A stretch of DNA of 64,000 nt from Porticoccus sp905181945 (GCF_047729555.1 NZ_CP159825.1:310001-374000); one strand, 5' to 3'; shown: positions 54,754 through 63,169, counted from the first letter of the stretch. Notes: generated from the sequence alone by a model not told the origin. Made by a program: numbers and translations.

Positions 54754-56526
54754 ATGCGTACAATTTATTGCGGTGCTCTTACTTCCAAGAACATTAATCA
54801 AGAAATCACAATTTGTGGTTGGGTGCATCGCCGAAGGGACCATGGCGGTGTTATTTTTATTGACCTTCGTGATCGTGAAGGGATCGTTCAGGTAGTTTTT
54901 GATTCAGATGGAGGCGAGCATTTTAGTTCTGCCGATACGGTGCGTAGTGAGTATGTGCTTAAGGTAAAAGGTAAAGTCCGGGCCCGCTCCTCAGAGACAG
55001 TTAATTCTGAGATGCCAACGGGCGAAATAGAGGTATATGGGCTAGAGTTAGAAATATTAAATGCTTCTGAGACGCCACCTTTCCCGCTAGATGAGCATAG
55101 TAAAGTAGGGGAAGATGTTCGTTTAAAGTATCGTTATATGGATTTGCGTCGTCCTGAAATGTTAAAGAATCTGCTTTTTCGTTCTAAGGTGACCGCTACA
55201 ATGCGAAATCATCTTGATGGAAAAGGTTTTCTGGATATTGAGACCCCTATTTTGACTCGAGCTACTCCTGAAGGAGCTAGAGATTACCTTGTTCCTAGTC
55301 GCACCCATGTAGGAAAGTTTTTTGCTTTACCTCAATCCCCACAATTGTTTAAGCAGCTCCTTATGGTTGCTGGCGTAGACAAGTACTATCAGATCGCAAA
55401 ATGCTTTCGTGACGAAGATTTACGTGCTGACCGTCAGCCTGAGTTTACCCAGATAGATATTGAAGGCTCTTTTATTAGCGAAGAGGAGGTTATGGAAGTT
55501 AGTGAGGGAATGATTCGCTCTGTTTTTCAAGAGCTACTGGGCGCCGACCTAGGAGATTTCCCTCGTATGCCATATAGCGAGGCAATGATTAGGTATGGCA
55601 GCGATAAGCCAGATTTGAGAATACCTCTTGAGCTAGTAGAAATTAAAGATCTAATGATTGGTGTGGAGTTTAAAGTTTTTTCTGGTCCAGCCAAAGATCC
55701 GAAAGGCCGCGTTACCGCTTTACGTGTTCCCGGAGGAAGCACTATTAGCCGAAAACAAATCGATGACTATACCTCATTTGTAGGTATATATGGTGCCAGA
55801 GGTTTAGCCTACATTAAGGTGAACAATAAGGATGACCTAGAAGAAGGCCTACAATCACCAATTGTTAAATTCCTTCCTTCCGAGGTGCGTGCAGCAATAC
55901 TTGAGCGCACAGAAGCAGAAAATGGTGATTTAATTTTCTTTGGTGCAGATAAAGAGAAAATTGTTTCTGACGCTTTGGGTGCTTTGCGGTGCAAGCTGGG
56001 TGAAGATTTAGATTTGTATACCTGTGGATGGGCGCCTCTATGGGTCGTTGATTTCCCTATGTTTGAAGAAACTGAAGAGGGCGGCTGGACATCATTACAT
56101 CATCCGTTTACTCGACCATCTTGCACTCCTCAGGAGTTAGCAAGCAATCCGGGGGAAGCCCTATCAGCAGCTTATGATATGGTAATAAATGGCACTGAGC
56201 TTGGTGGTGGGTCTATACGTATTCATAACCTAGAGATGCAGAAGTCAGTATTTGATATTCTTGGGATTAACGATAAGGATGCCCAAGAAAAATTTGGATT
56301 TCTCTTGGAGGCATTAAGTTATGGGTGCCCCCCTCATGGTGGCTTGGCCTTTGGCTTAGACCGACTTGTTATGCTTATGACAGGCAGCGATTCTATTCGT
56401 GATGTTATTGCTTTTCCTAAGACTCAAACAGCCGCTTGTCTCCTAACTGATGCCCCAGGATATGCTGATGTCAAGCAACTAAGAGAGATGAATATACAAC
56501 TCAAAGAAAAGAAAAAAGTAGTTTAA
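54754..56526 (+). CDS. aspS: Aspartyl-tRNA synthetase
   Basis: A class II synthetase of 590 residues from ATG 54754, exactly the E. coli length. The upstream in-frame ATG at 54709 lies inside the leader inverted repeat and adds 15 unfamiliar residues. The N-terminal OB domain starts CGWVHRRRDHGGVIFIDLRDR; motif 2 is CFRDEDLRADRQPEFTQID and motif 3 is GLAFGLDRLVMLM. The GAD insertion domain is present (about residues 280-420). Confidence 0.96.
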   Translation: MRTIYCGALTSKNINQEITICGWVHRRRDHGGVIFIDLRDREGIVQVVFDSDGGEHFSSADTVRSEYVLKVKGKVRARSSETVNSEMPTGEIEVYGLELEILNASETPPFPLDEHSKVGEDVRLKYRYMDLRRPEMLKNLLFRSKVTATMRNHLDGKGFLDIETPILTRATPEGARDYLVPSRTHVGKFFALPQSPQLFKQLLMVAGVDKYYQIAKCFRDEDLRADRQPEFTQIDIEGSFISEEEVMEVSEGMIRSVFQELLGADLGDFPRMPYSEAMIRYGSDKPDLRIPLELVEIKDLMIGVEFKVFSGPAKDPKGRVTALRVPGGSTISRKQIDDYTSFVGIYGARGLAYIKVNNKDDLEEGLQSPIVKFLPSEVRAAILERTEAENGDLIFFGADKEKIVSDALGALRCKLGEDLDLYTCGWAPLWVVDFPMFEETEEGGWTSLHHPFTRPSCTPQELASNPGEALSAAYDMVINGTELGGGSIRIHNLEMQKSVFDILGINDKDAQEKFGFLLEALSYGCPPHGGLAFGLDRLVMLMTGSDSIRDVIAFPKTQTAACLLTDAPGYADVKQLREMNIQLKEKKKVV

Positions 56527-56642
56527 ATCTCTAGTAGCTTGAGTTTAATAGGTTGACCGGTTCGCTTATCTATATTGGTAGGACTAAATTAAATTAAAGA
56601 AAGATGCACTTAAAAACCAACGAGTAATCTAAGGAGAGAAAG

Positions 56643-57185
56643 ATGAAAGTATTAAAAAAGACTGATGAGTACACTATTTATCAAAAGCGTTCTGGACGTT
56701 ACGCGGTAGAAGATGCTTTTAAAAAGATTATAAATGGAATAGATAAAGTAAATGTTCTTGTAGAAGCTGGAATAATTAAGCAGGCTGTTGTTGTTGCTGA
56801 AGAAGTGGTTGCTGAAGAAGTGGTTGCTGAAGAAGTGGTTGCTGAAGAAGTGGTTGCTGAAGAAGTGGTTGCTGAAGAAGTGGTTGCTGAAGAAGTGGTT
56901 GCTGAAGAAGTGGTTGCTGAAGAAGTGGTTGCTGAAGAAGTGGTTGCTGAAGAAGTGGTTGCTGAAGAAGTGGTTGCTGAAGAAGTGGTTGCTGAAGAAG
57001 TGGTTGCTGAAGAAGTGGTTGTTGAAGAAGTGGTTGCTGAAGAAGTGGTTGCTGAAGAAGTGGTTGCTGAAGAAGTGGTTGCTGAAGAAGTGGTTGCTGA
57101 AGAAGTGGTTGCAAAAAAACCAGCTATAAAAAAACCAGCTATAAAAAAACCAGCTATAAAAAAACCAGCTACAAAAAAAGAGTAA
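56643..57185 (+). CDS. Acidic VAEEV-repeat protein with basic KKPAI tail
   Basis: A 180-residue protein in three parts. Residues 1-50 look like a small folded domain (DEYTIYQKRSGRYAVEDAF, then INGIDKVNVLVEAGIIKQ). Residues 51-155 are 21 copies of V-A-E-E-V, one with a Val for Ala. Residues 156-180 are V-A, then K-K-P-A-I three times, K-K-P-A-T and KKE. A charge-segregated acidic and then basic tail results, the latter resembling H1-like or AlgP-type nucleic-acid-binding tails. No signal peptide. I cannot name the N-terminal domain. ATG 56643 has a good AAGGAGAG ribosome site; a strong terminator follows. It occupies the place of yebC. Coding is well supported by the start, ribosome site and terminator. 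Confidence 0.8.
   Translation: MKVLKKTDEYTIYQKRSGRYAVEDAFKKIINGIDKVNVLVEAGIIKQAVVVAEEVVAEEVVAEEVVAEEVVAEEVVAEEVVAEEVVAEEVVAEEVVAEEVVAEEVVAEEVVAEEVVAEEVVAEEVVVEEVVAEEVVAEEVVAEEVVAEEVVAEEVVAKKPAIKKPAIKKPAIKKPATKKE
56793..57107 (+). repeat. Minisatellite: 21 tandem 15-bp units
   Basis: GTTGCTGAAGAAGTG repeats 21 times in frame, 20 identical and the sixteenth (57018-57032) with one C-to-T change. Near-perfect identity implies recent expansion or homogenisation. Copy number is likely to vary between isolates by recombination or slippage; each step keeps the frame. Confidence 0.97.
57114..57173 (+). repeat. Four 15-bp units encoding KKPAI
   Basis: AAAAAACCAGCTATA occurs three times in a row and once with ACA for ATA. 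Same 15-bp period as the preceding array but unrelated in sequence. Confidence 0.95.
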
Positions 57186-57212
57186 TGTATTTAGACATAC
57201 AGAGTTTTTCTT

Positions 57213-57238
57213 AAGCGGCTTTTAGGCCGCTTTTTTTT
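57213..57238 (+). terminator. Rho-independent terminator after the repeat protein
   Basis: AAGCGGC and GCCGCTT form a perfect 7-bp stem with a 6-nt loop, continuing into a run of T. It lies about 28 bp past the stop and separates this gene from ruvCAB. Confidence 0.85.
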
Positions 57239-57313
57239 ACCAAAAAATCTATGAATTTACAAAAATAAAAACTGTCTTGAAAAAATTAGGGTTGTTTTTT
57301 TTATTTTTTAAGA

Positions 57314-57333
57314 TACTGTGACAATATACAGTA
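57314..57333 (+). promoter_or_regulatory. LexA (SOS) box upstream of ruvC
   Basis: TACTGTGACAATATACAGTA matches the gammaproteobacterial LexA consensus TACTG-N10-CAGTA in all ten outer bases. It lies 20 bp before the ruvC ATG, where LexA would cover the promoter or start point. It implies SOS induction of the whole ruvC-ruvA-ruvB unit. Confidence 0.8.
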
Positions 57334-57352
57334 TTCGAATGATGGCGGTTGT

Positions 57353-57901
57353 ATGTCTTTGATTTTAGGTGTGGATCCTGGCTCTCGTAAAACTGGCTTT
57401 GGTATTATCAAGACAGGGGCTCAGGCTGGCTCTAAAATTGAATACGTTACCAGCGGAATCGTTCGCCTACCATCCGGAGCATTGCCTGCCCGCTTAAAGA
57501 TAATTTTTGATAGTATCTCCCAGTTAATTCAACAGTACCAACCAGAAGAAATGGCTATAGAGGAAGTTTTTCTTGCTCGCGACCCCAGTGCTGCCCTAAA
57601 ACTAGGTCAAGCTAGAGGGGCGGCTATCGTGGCTGGTGCTGCAGCAGGACTGGCTATAGGGGAATATGCTGCTCGCACAGTAAAGAAGTCAGTTGTTGGA
57701 AGCGGGGCAGCCAGCAAAGAGCAAGTTCAGCATATGGTTAAGCATATATTAGGACTGCCGTCTGCGCCTGCTGAGGATGCAGCCGACGCTCTTGCAGTGG
57801 CGCTTTGCCATGCTCAAACTAATTCGATGGGATTGGCTTTAGGTGGATCGTATCGTTATTCGAAGGGAAGACTTAAACGAGTCGCCACTCCACTTGGTTG
57901 A
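57353..57901 (+). CDS. ruvC: Holliday junction resolvase RuvC
   Basis: Cuts Holliday junctions symmetrically in the RuvABC complex. It has 182 residues with the RNase-H-like acidic set: Asp in LGVDPGSRKTGFG, Glu in AIEEVFLARDPSAALKLGQARG, and two Asp in AEDAADALAVALCHA. Preceded by a LexA box; followed by ruvA 18 bp later. Confidence 0.97.
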   Translation: MSLILGVDPGSRKTGFGIIKTGAQAGSKIEYVTSGIVRLPSGALPARLKIIFDSISQLIQQYQPEEMAIEEVFLARDPSAALKLGQARGAAIVAGAAAGLAIGEYAARTVKKSVVGSGAASKEQVQHMVKHILGLPSAPAEDAADALAVALCHAQTNSMGLALGGSYRYSKGRLKRVATPLG

Positions 57902-57919
57902 TTTTATGAGGATATTTAT

Positions 57920-58558
57920 TTGATTGGTAGAATTTCAGGGATCTTGCTAGAGAAGAAAGCACCAGAATTGCTGGTTGATGTACAGGGTGTTGGTTATGAG
58001 TTGCTGGTTTCTCTAACTACTTTTTTTGCGCTGCCAAATTGCGGTGAAAAGACTACCCTTTACGCTCATATGGTTGTTAGAGAAGATGTCCAGCAGCTAT
58101 ATGGATTTAGTGAATTTAGTGAACGTGAGTTATTTCGTATGCTCATAAAAGTTAATGGTGTTGGGCCAAAGATGGCTTTAACTATACTGTCGGGTATGAC
58201 AACTAAAGATTTTTATGAATCAGTGCAGGCGAATGATACAGAAAGATTAGTTAAGCTTCCGGGCGTTGGAAAAAAGACTGCAGAGCGTTTAATAATTGAG
58301 GTGCGTGATCGCTTGCCTGCTTCTTTTGGGGATGCAGCTGCCTCGGAAAATGTTTCTGGTGGAGTGTCGTTCCGTGGTAGGTTGGACGCCCAAGAGGAAG
58401 CTGAAAGCGTGTTAATTGCGTTAGGATATAAGCCTCAAGAAGCATCTCGAATGATTGGTGCTGCTGCACGAAGTTTTGATGAAGAAAAAGATAGCAATAG
58501 CGAGCAAGTCAGTGAAAAATTAATTCGATTGGCCCTCAAGAGTATGGTGAAAATCTGA
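57920..58558 (+). CDS. ruvA: Holliday junction branch migration subunit RuvA
   Basis: Tetrameric junction-binding protein that loads RuvB. It has 212 residues: OB fold (MIGRISGILLEKKAPELLVDVQGVGYEL), two helix-hairpin-helix motifs (VNGVGPKMALTIL; LPGVGKKTAERLIIE) and the C-terminal RuvB-binding domain. Start TTG 57920 has GAGGAT upstream. No LexA box of its own is visible before it, so it is likely driven by the ruvC promoter. Confidence 0.96.
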   Translation: MIGRISGILLEKKAPELLVDVQGVGYELLVSLTTFFALPNCGEKTTLYAHMVVREDVQQLYGFSEFSERELFRMLIKVNGVGPKMALTILSGMTTKDFYESVQANDTERLVKLPGVGKKTAERLIIEVRDRLPASFGDAAASENVSGGVSFRGRLDAQEEAESVLIALGYKPQEASRMIGAAARSFDEEKDSNSEQVSEKLIRLALKSMVKI

Positions 58559-58647
58559 CTTTGTCTTATAGAGAAAGCGCTAACAGAAGATAATTTTTTG
58601 AACGGTTCTCATAGGATCTCTTCCTTATATAAAGATATAATTAAAAT

Positions 58648-59655
58648 ATGATAGAAACTGACCGACTAATATCTCCTGAAGCTGATGCTCGGGAAGAGCG
58701 TTTTGATCGCGCCATTCGGCCCTTGAGTCTTAATGATTATGTGGGACAACGGGTAGTGCGAGAGCAGATGGAAATTTTTATTAGTGCAGCACGCAAAAGA
58801 AGTGAGCCTTTAGACCATACTTTGATTTTTGGCCCCCCTGGCCTTGGAAAAACAACTTTAGCTCATATTATTGCCCATGAAATGGGTGTTGGATTAAAGA
58901 CCACCTCCGGTCCAGTTCTTGAAAAAGCTGGAGATCTTGCCGCATTGATGACAAATCTTGAGCCAGGAGATGTGCTTTTTATCGACGAGATTCATCGCCT
59001 GAGTCCTGTGGTTGAAGAAGTTATTTATCCTGCTATGGAAGATTATCAGTTAGATATTATGATTGGCGAAGGACCAGCAGCTCGATCAATTAAGCTTGAT
59101 ATACCGCCCTTTACGCTTGTTGGCGCTACCACTAGGGCTGGTCTGCTAACTTCTCCTTTGAGAGATCGCTTTGGCATTGTTCAACGACTGGAGTTTTACT
59201 CTGATGAGGAGTTGAGTTCAATAGTCTCTCGCTCAGCTAAAATTCTTGGTGTGACGACAGATGATAGGGGTACTCAGGAGATTGCTTGTCGCTCAAGGGG
59301 AACGCCGCGTATAGCAAATCGTCTTTTGCGTCGAGTTAGAGATTATGCCGATGTAAAGGCTGACGGGGTTGTTACATCAAATATAGCTGATATGGCGTTA
59401 AATATGTTGAATGTAGATGCCGCTGGTTTTGACCATATGGATCGTCGGGTAATGCTTGCGATAATTGAAAAATTTGATGGCGGACCTGTGGGAATAGATA
59501 GTATAGCAGCTGCGATTAGCGAAGAAAGAGATACCTTAGAGGATGTTATAGAGCCTTATTTAATACAACAGGGTTATCTGCTGCGCACACAGAGAGGGCG
59601 AATAGTAACGCGTCGAGCCTATGAGCATTTTGGTTTAAAAGAGCCAAAAAAATAG
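58648..59655 (+). CDS. ruvB: Holliday junction branch migration ATPase RuvB
   Basis: AAA+ hexameric motor. It has 335 residues. Walker A is GPPGLGKTTLAH, Walker B VLFIDEIHRL, sensor 1 GATTRAG and the arginine finger region SPLRDRFG. A winged-helix C-terminus closes the protein (EPYLIQQGYLLRTQRGR). It starts 89 bp after ruvA, a gap long enough for an extra promoter, though none is obvious. Confidence 0.97.
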   Translation: MIETDRLISPEADAREERFDRAIRPLSLNDYVGQRVVREQMEIFISAARKRSEPLDHTLIFGPPGLGKTTLAHIIAHEMGVGLKTTSGPVLEKAGDLAALMTNLEPGDVLFIDEIHRLSPVVEEVIYPAMEDYQLDIMIGEGPAARSIKLDIPPFTLVGATTRAGLLTSPLRDRFGIVQRLEFYSDEELSSIVSRSAKILGVTTDDRGTQEIACRSRGTPRIANRLLRRVRDYADVKADGVVTSNIADMALNMLNVDAAGFDHMDRRVMLAIIEKFDGGPVGIDSIAAAISEERDTLEDVIEPYLIQQGYLLRTQRGRIVTRRAYEHFGLKEPKK

Positions 59656-59680
59656 CTAATAATTTGGAGTTCATGGATAA

Positions 59681-60109
59681 ATGACGCAAAAATATTGTTT
59701 ACCTATCCGCGTGTATGTTGAAGATACTGATGCCGGAGGCATAGTATATTACGCCAACTATCTTAAGTATATTGAACGGGCTAGAACAGAATTAATACGC
59801 ACTTTAGGTTTCGATAAGCCAGCATTGTTTGGCAGCCTGCAGTTTGTTGTTCACTCTGTAAATATTAAATATATTCAATCAGCAGTTTTGGATGATCAAA
59901 TTACCGCAACAGCACAACTAAAAGATGTGTCGCGAACCTCGTTTGTTGTCACTCAGGGCGTGCTCAGAGGAAATGATGTCTTAGTGAGGGCGGAGGTCAA
60001 AGTGGCGTGCATCGATCGCGAGAAAAAGAAACCTCAGGTAATACCGGAGGATATGTTGAAAAAGTTGAAAGCTGAAATAAAAAATGAGAAAGGAGAGCGC
60101 GGCGAATGA
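59681..60109 (+). CDS. ybgC: Acyl-CoA thioesterase YbgC (Tol-Pal system associated)
   Basis: Hotdog-fold thioesterase that leads the tol-pal operon. It has 142 residues. The active-site region reads VYVEDTDAGGIVYYANYLKYIERARTE, with the catalytic Asp in the 4HBT pattern. It starts 25 bp after ruvB and overlaps tolQ at an ATGA. Confidence 0.94.
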   Translation: MTQKYCLPIRVYVEDTDAGGIVYYANYLKYIERARTELIRTLGFDKPALFGSLQFVVHSVNIKYIQSAVLDDQITATAQLKDVSRTSFVVTQGVLRGNDVLVRAEVKVACIDREKKKPQVIPEDMLKKLKAEIKNEKGERGE

Positions 60110-60780
60110 CTGAACAGTTATCTTTATGGAGCTTGATTGTTAATGCTTCCTTGTTAGTACAGTTTGTTATGCTGTTACTTTTTTTTGCATCAGTTGTATC
60201 TTGGGTGGTGATTATTCAGAGAGGATTGTATTTAAGAAATGCGGCACATAATTTGCGTCAATTTGAAGATGATTTTTGGTCAGGAATAGATCTTAATCAG
60301 CTATACGATGATATTAGAGGCAGGGATGGTGGAGAGGGTCTCGCCAGTATATTCCGAGCCGGATTTCGCGAATTTAGTAAGCTATCGCAACAAGCCGGTG
60401 TTGAGCCAGATGCGGTTATGGAGGGAGCTGAAAGGTCGATGCGGGTAGCTTTATCGCGTGAAGAGGAAAAGCTAAATCAGCATTTACCATTCCTCGCCAG
60501 CGTTGCCTCTGTGAGTCCGTATATTGGTTTATTTGGGACTGTTTGGGGTATTATGAATTCATTCCGCGGGCTTGCTAATGTGCATCAGGCCACATTAGCA
60601 GTAGTTGCTCCTGGAATATCGGAAGCATTGATAGCAACTGCTATGGGTCTTTTTGCAGCAATTCCGGCAGTACTCGCTTATAACAGATACTCTTCAGCTG
60701 CCGACACTACTTTTAATAGCTATGAGACATTTGCAGAAGAATTGTCCACGATTTTACACCGCAGGATTTATAGTAAGTGA
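60106..60780 (+). CDS. tolQ: Tol-Pal system proton channel subunit TolQ
   Basis: Inner-membrane motor with TolR that energises TolA for outer-membrane constriction in division. It has 224 residues and three membrane segments (about residues 17-38, 134-155 and 169-190). LASVASVSPYIGLFGTVWGIMNSF and ISEALIATAMGLFAAIPAV are the MotA/ExbB-type signatures. ATGA overlap with ybgC and a GTGA overlap with tolR show tight coupling. Confidence 0.96.
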   Translation: MTEQLSLWSLIVNASLLVQFVMLLLFFASVVSWVVIIQRGLYLRNAAHNLRQFEDDFWSGIDLNQLYDDIRGRDGGEGLASIFRAGFREFSKLSQQAGVEPDAVMEGAERSMRVALSREEEKLNQHLPFLASVASVSPYIGLFGTVWGIMNSFRGLANVHQATLAVVAPGISEALIATAMGLFAAIPAVLAYNRYSSAADTTFNSYETFAEELSTILHRRIYSK

Positions 60781-61211
60781 CTATAAAGGCTTCAAAGCAT
60801 AAGCGTCGATTGGTTGCTGAAATCAATGTTGTTCCTTATATCGATGTAATGCTAGTGCTGTTGATAGTTTTTATGGTGACCGCCCCATTGCTCATGCAGG
60901 GTGTTAAAGTTGAGTTGCCGAATGCCCCATCTGCGCCTTTAGGTAAAAATGATAGAGACCCCTTAATTGTTTCAATTAAGGCTGACGGTACCTTTTATCT
61001 TGATTTGGGTAATGGGAGAAATATGGAGGAACCATTAACATCGATTATAAAAAAGGTGAAAAAAGTATTGCGCCAAGAACCCAAAACATCTGTTTTAGTT
61101 TGGGGGGATGCCAGTGTTCGCTATGGTTCTGTCGTGAGACTGATGAGTGATTTGCAGAATGCTGGAGCGCCGTCTGTCGGCCTTGTAACCGAACCGCTTA
61201 GAAAAAACTAA
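60777..61211 (+). CDS. tolR: Tol-Pal system subunit TolR
   Basis: ExbD-type partner of TolQ. It has 144 residues with one membrane segment at about residues 18-40; its proton-path aspartate lies in INVVPYIDVMLVLLIVFMV. A periplasmic domain follows. The start is GTG 60777, overlapping the tolQ stop. Confidence 0.95.
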   Translation: MTIKASKHKRRLVAEINVVPYIDVMLVLLIVFMVTAPLLMQGVKVELPNAPSAPLGKNDRDPLIVSIKADGTFYLDLGNGRNMEEPLTSIIKKVKKVLRQEPKTSVLVWGDASVRYGSVVRLMSDLQNAGAPSVGLVTEPLRKN

Positions 61212-61216
61212 CTACC

Positions 61217-61879
61217 ATGTTATCTGAAAGACCTATTTCGTTGTTTTTAGCCGTTCTCTTTAGCTTCATTCTGCATAGCTTGGTAATCTATTTTTTGGTT
61301 GGCAAATGGGGAGAGACAACTAAGCCTAGTAAAGTCATATCTCCGAAATATATACAAGCCAAACTTGTGAATTTAGATAATGCGGTAAAACCAAAGCCTA
61401 AAAAAGCATCTAAACCAAAACCAAAGCCAAAGCCTAAAAAAGCATCTAAATCAAAACCAAAGCCAAAGCCTAAAAAAGTATCTAAACCAAAACTGCAAGA
61501 AGACCGTGAAGAAATCAAAAGGCATGTACCTGATGCACTGGAGGCAGAAAAACAGTTAGCGTTAGATCAAGATAATGAAAAATTAACTGCTAGTTATTCC
61601 GCTTACATCATGGAAAGAATTGAAGCTAATTGGAATAGACCCCCAAGTGCTAGAAGAGGGATGGAGGTTGCTCTAATTATTCAGTTGGTGCCAACTGGCC
61701 AGGTAATTAATGTAACAATGGTTAAATCTAGTGGTAGCGAGGCTTTTGATCGTTCCGCACAACAAGCAGTTCATAAGGTAGGTAGGTTTGAGAGATTACA
61801 GCAGCTAGATGCCCAGGCATTTGAGAAAAATTTTAGAAAGTTACGTCTAGTTTTCAGGCCAGATGACTTGAGGTTATAA
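61217..61879 (+). CDS. tolA: Tol-Pal system protein TolA (short domain II)
   Basis: Spans the periplasm from the TolQR motor to TolB/Pal. It has only 220 residues, against about 350-420 in Pseudomonas and E. coli. A membrane anchor is at about residues 8-27. The linker (domain II) is a Lys-Pro run with three 12-residue repeats instead of the usual long Ala/Lys/Glu helix. Domain III (about residues 125-220; SYSAYIMERIEANWNRPP, then VKSSGSEAFDRSA) is complete. Confidence 0.93.
   Translation: MLSERPISLFLAVLFSFILHSLVIYFLVGKWGETTKPSKVISPKYIQAKLVNLDNAVKPKPKKASKPKPKPKPKKASKSKPKPKPKKVSKPKLQEDREEIKRHVPDALEAEKQLALDQDNEKLTASYSAYIMERIEANWNRPPSARRGMEVALIIQLVPTGQVINVTMVKSSGSEAFDRSAQQAVHKVGRFERLQQLDAQAFEKNFRKLRLVFRPDDLRL
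61385..61492 (+). repeat. 36-bp tandem repeat in tolA
   Basis: About three copies of a 36-bp unit encoding K-A/V-S-K-P/S-K-P-K-P-K-P-K, with A/V/P/S differences. The marker GCATCT/GTATCT recurs at 61406, 61442 and 61478, exactly 36 bp apart. Confidence 0.85.
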
Positions 61880-61882
61880 AAA

Positions 61883-63169
61883 GTGAAAAAAATTAGTGTT
61901 ATTTCAGTATTTTTTTTGTTGGCTTTAGCTTATCCAGTTGCAACAACTGCAAGCTTAACGATTGAGATTACAAAAGGAGTAGACAATCCTACTAAAATTG
62001 GAATCTCTCCCATCACCCAAGATGGCGCAATTTTACCAGAAGACATAGGCGATATTATAGAGGAGAACCTTAGGAGAAGCGGCCTTTTTGGTCCTATTCC
62101 CAGGAAGGATATGTTGTCTTTTCCCAGGTCAGTCAAAGAAGTGTATGCGCGTGACTGGTTAATCCTGGGTGTGGAATACCTTCTTGTTGGGAACGCCTTG
62201 CTACATAATGGAGTTTATCAAATTACCTTTAGCCTTATAGAGGTGCATAGTTCTAGAGTGGCTTTCACAAAGGTTGCGAAAGGCTCTATAGGGCAATTGC
62301 GTGATCTGGCTCATCATATTAGCGATGAAGTATATCTGGCTGTAACAGGCATCCCCGGAGCGTTCTCAACTCGCATAGCCTATGTGACTGCTGTGGCGTT
62401 AAATGGAAAAACTAGATTTAAACTAATGGTTGCAGATGCAGACGGCGCTAGAGAAAAACTGTTGCTGGAATCCAATCATCCTATAATGTCACCCTCGTGG
62501 TCTCCTGATGCAAAAGAATTAGTTTATGTCTCATTCGAGACAGGTCGACCTGCCATTTTTCGTCAAAAATTATCTAATGCTAACAGAGAGCAGTTAACTA
62601 ATTTTAAGGGATTAAATGGAGCCCCATCTTGGTCTCCAGATGGGAGAAAATTAGCACTAGTTCTTTCAAAAGACGGGAATCCTGAAATTTATACCTTTGA
62701 CCTGAGGAGTCATAAATTTGCTCGACACACAAATCATTTTGCAATAGATACCGAGCCATGTTGGTCACCAGACAGTAAGTTTCTAATTTTTACATCAGAC
62801 AGGGGTGGGTCGCCACAAGTATACAAATTAGAACTCAAGACAGGCAAAGTAAATCGTTTAACATTTCATGGCGCATACAATGCAAGACCAAGACTTGCTG
62901 CAGATGGAAGAACTTTGGTTATGATCCATAAGAGCGAGAAGCAGTTTCATATTGCAACGCAAGACTTGGTGACTGGAGATTTAAGGGTTTTAACTAACAC
63001 GAGCCTAGACGAGTCGCCGACAGTAGCACCAAATAGTGCTATGCTACTTTATGCGACAAAGAAAAATAATAAAGGGGTCCTAGCGGCAGTTTCGCTAGAT
63101 GCAGGGGTTAAGTTTTTTCTACCAAGTCGCCAGGGGGATGTTCGTGAGCCTGCTTGGTCCCCAAAATAA
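61883..63169 (+). CDS. tolB: Tol-Pal system beta-propeller protein TolB
   Basis: Periplasmic protein that binds Pal and is released by TolA. It has 428 residues with a signal peptide (cleavage near residue 22, TTASL) and an N-terminal alpha/beta domain. A six-bladed propeller follows, with repeated SWSPD motifs (SPSWSPDAKELVYVS, APSWSPDGRKLAL, EPCWSPDSKFLIF). The start is GTG 61883, 3 bp past tolA. Confidence 0.96.
   Translation: MKKISVISVFFLLALAYPVATTASLTIEITKGVDNPTKIGISPITQDGAILPEDIGDIIEENLRRSGLFGPIPRKDMLSFPRSVKEVYARDWLILGVEYLLVGNALLHNGVYQITFSLIEVHSSRVAFTKVAKGSIGQLRDLAHHISDEVYLAVTGIPGAFSTRIAYVTAVALNGKTRFKLMVADADGAREKLLLESNHPIMSPSWSPDAKELVYVSFETGRPAIFRQKLSNANREQLTNFKGLNGAPSWSPDGRKLALVLSKDGNPEIYTFDLRSHKFARHTNHFAIDTEPCWSPDSKFLIFTSDRGGSPQVYKLELKTGKVNRLTFHGAYNARPRLAADGRTLVMIHKSEKQFHIATQDLVTGDLRVLTNTSLDESPTVAPNSAMLLYATKKNNKGVLAAVSLDAGVKFFLPSRQGDVREPAWSPK

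Noticed and set aside
56776..57129. Long open frames on both strands inside the 15-bp array (LLKKW and LLQQP repeats)
   Set aside because: They are by-products of a stop-free 15-bp unit. Only the VAEEV frame has a ribosome site, a non-repetitive N-terminal domain and a terminator.
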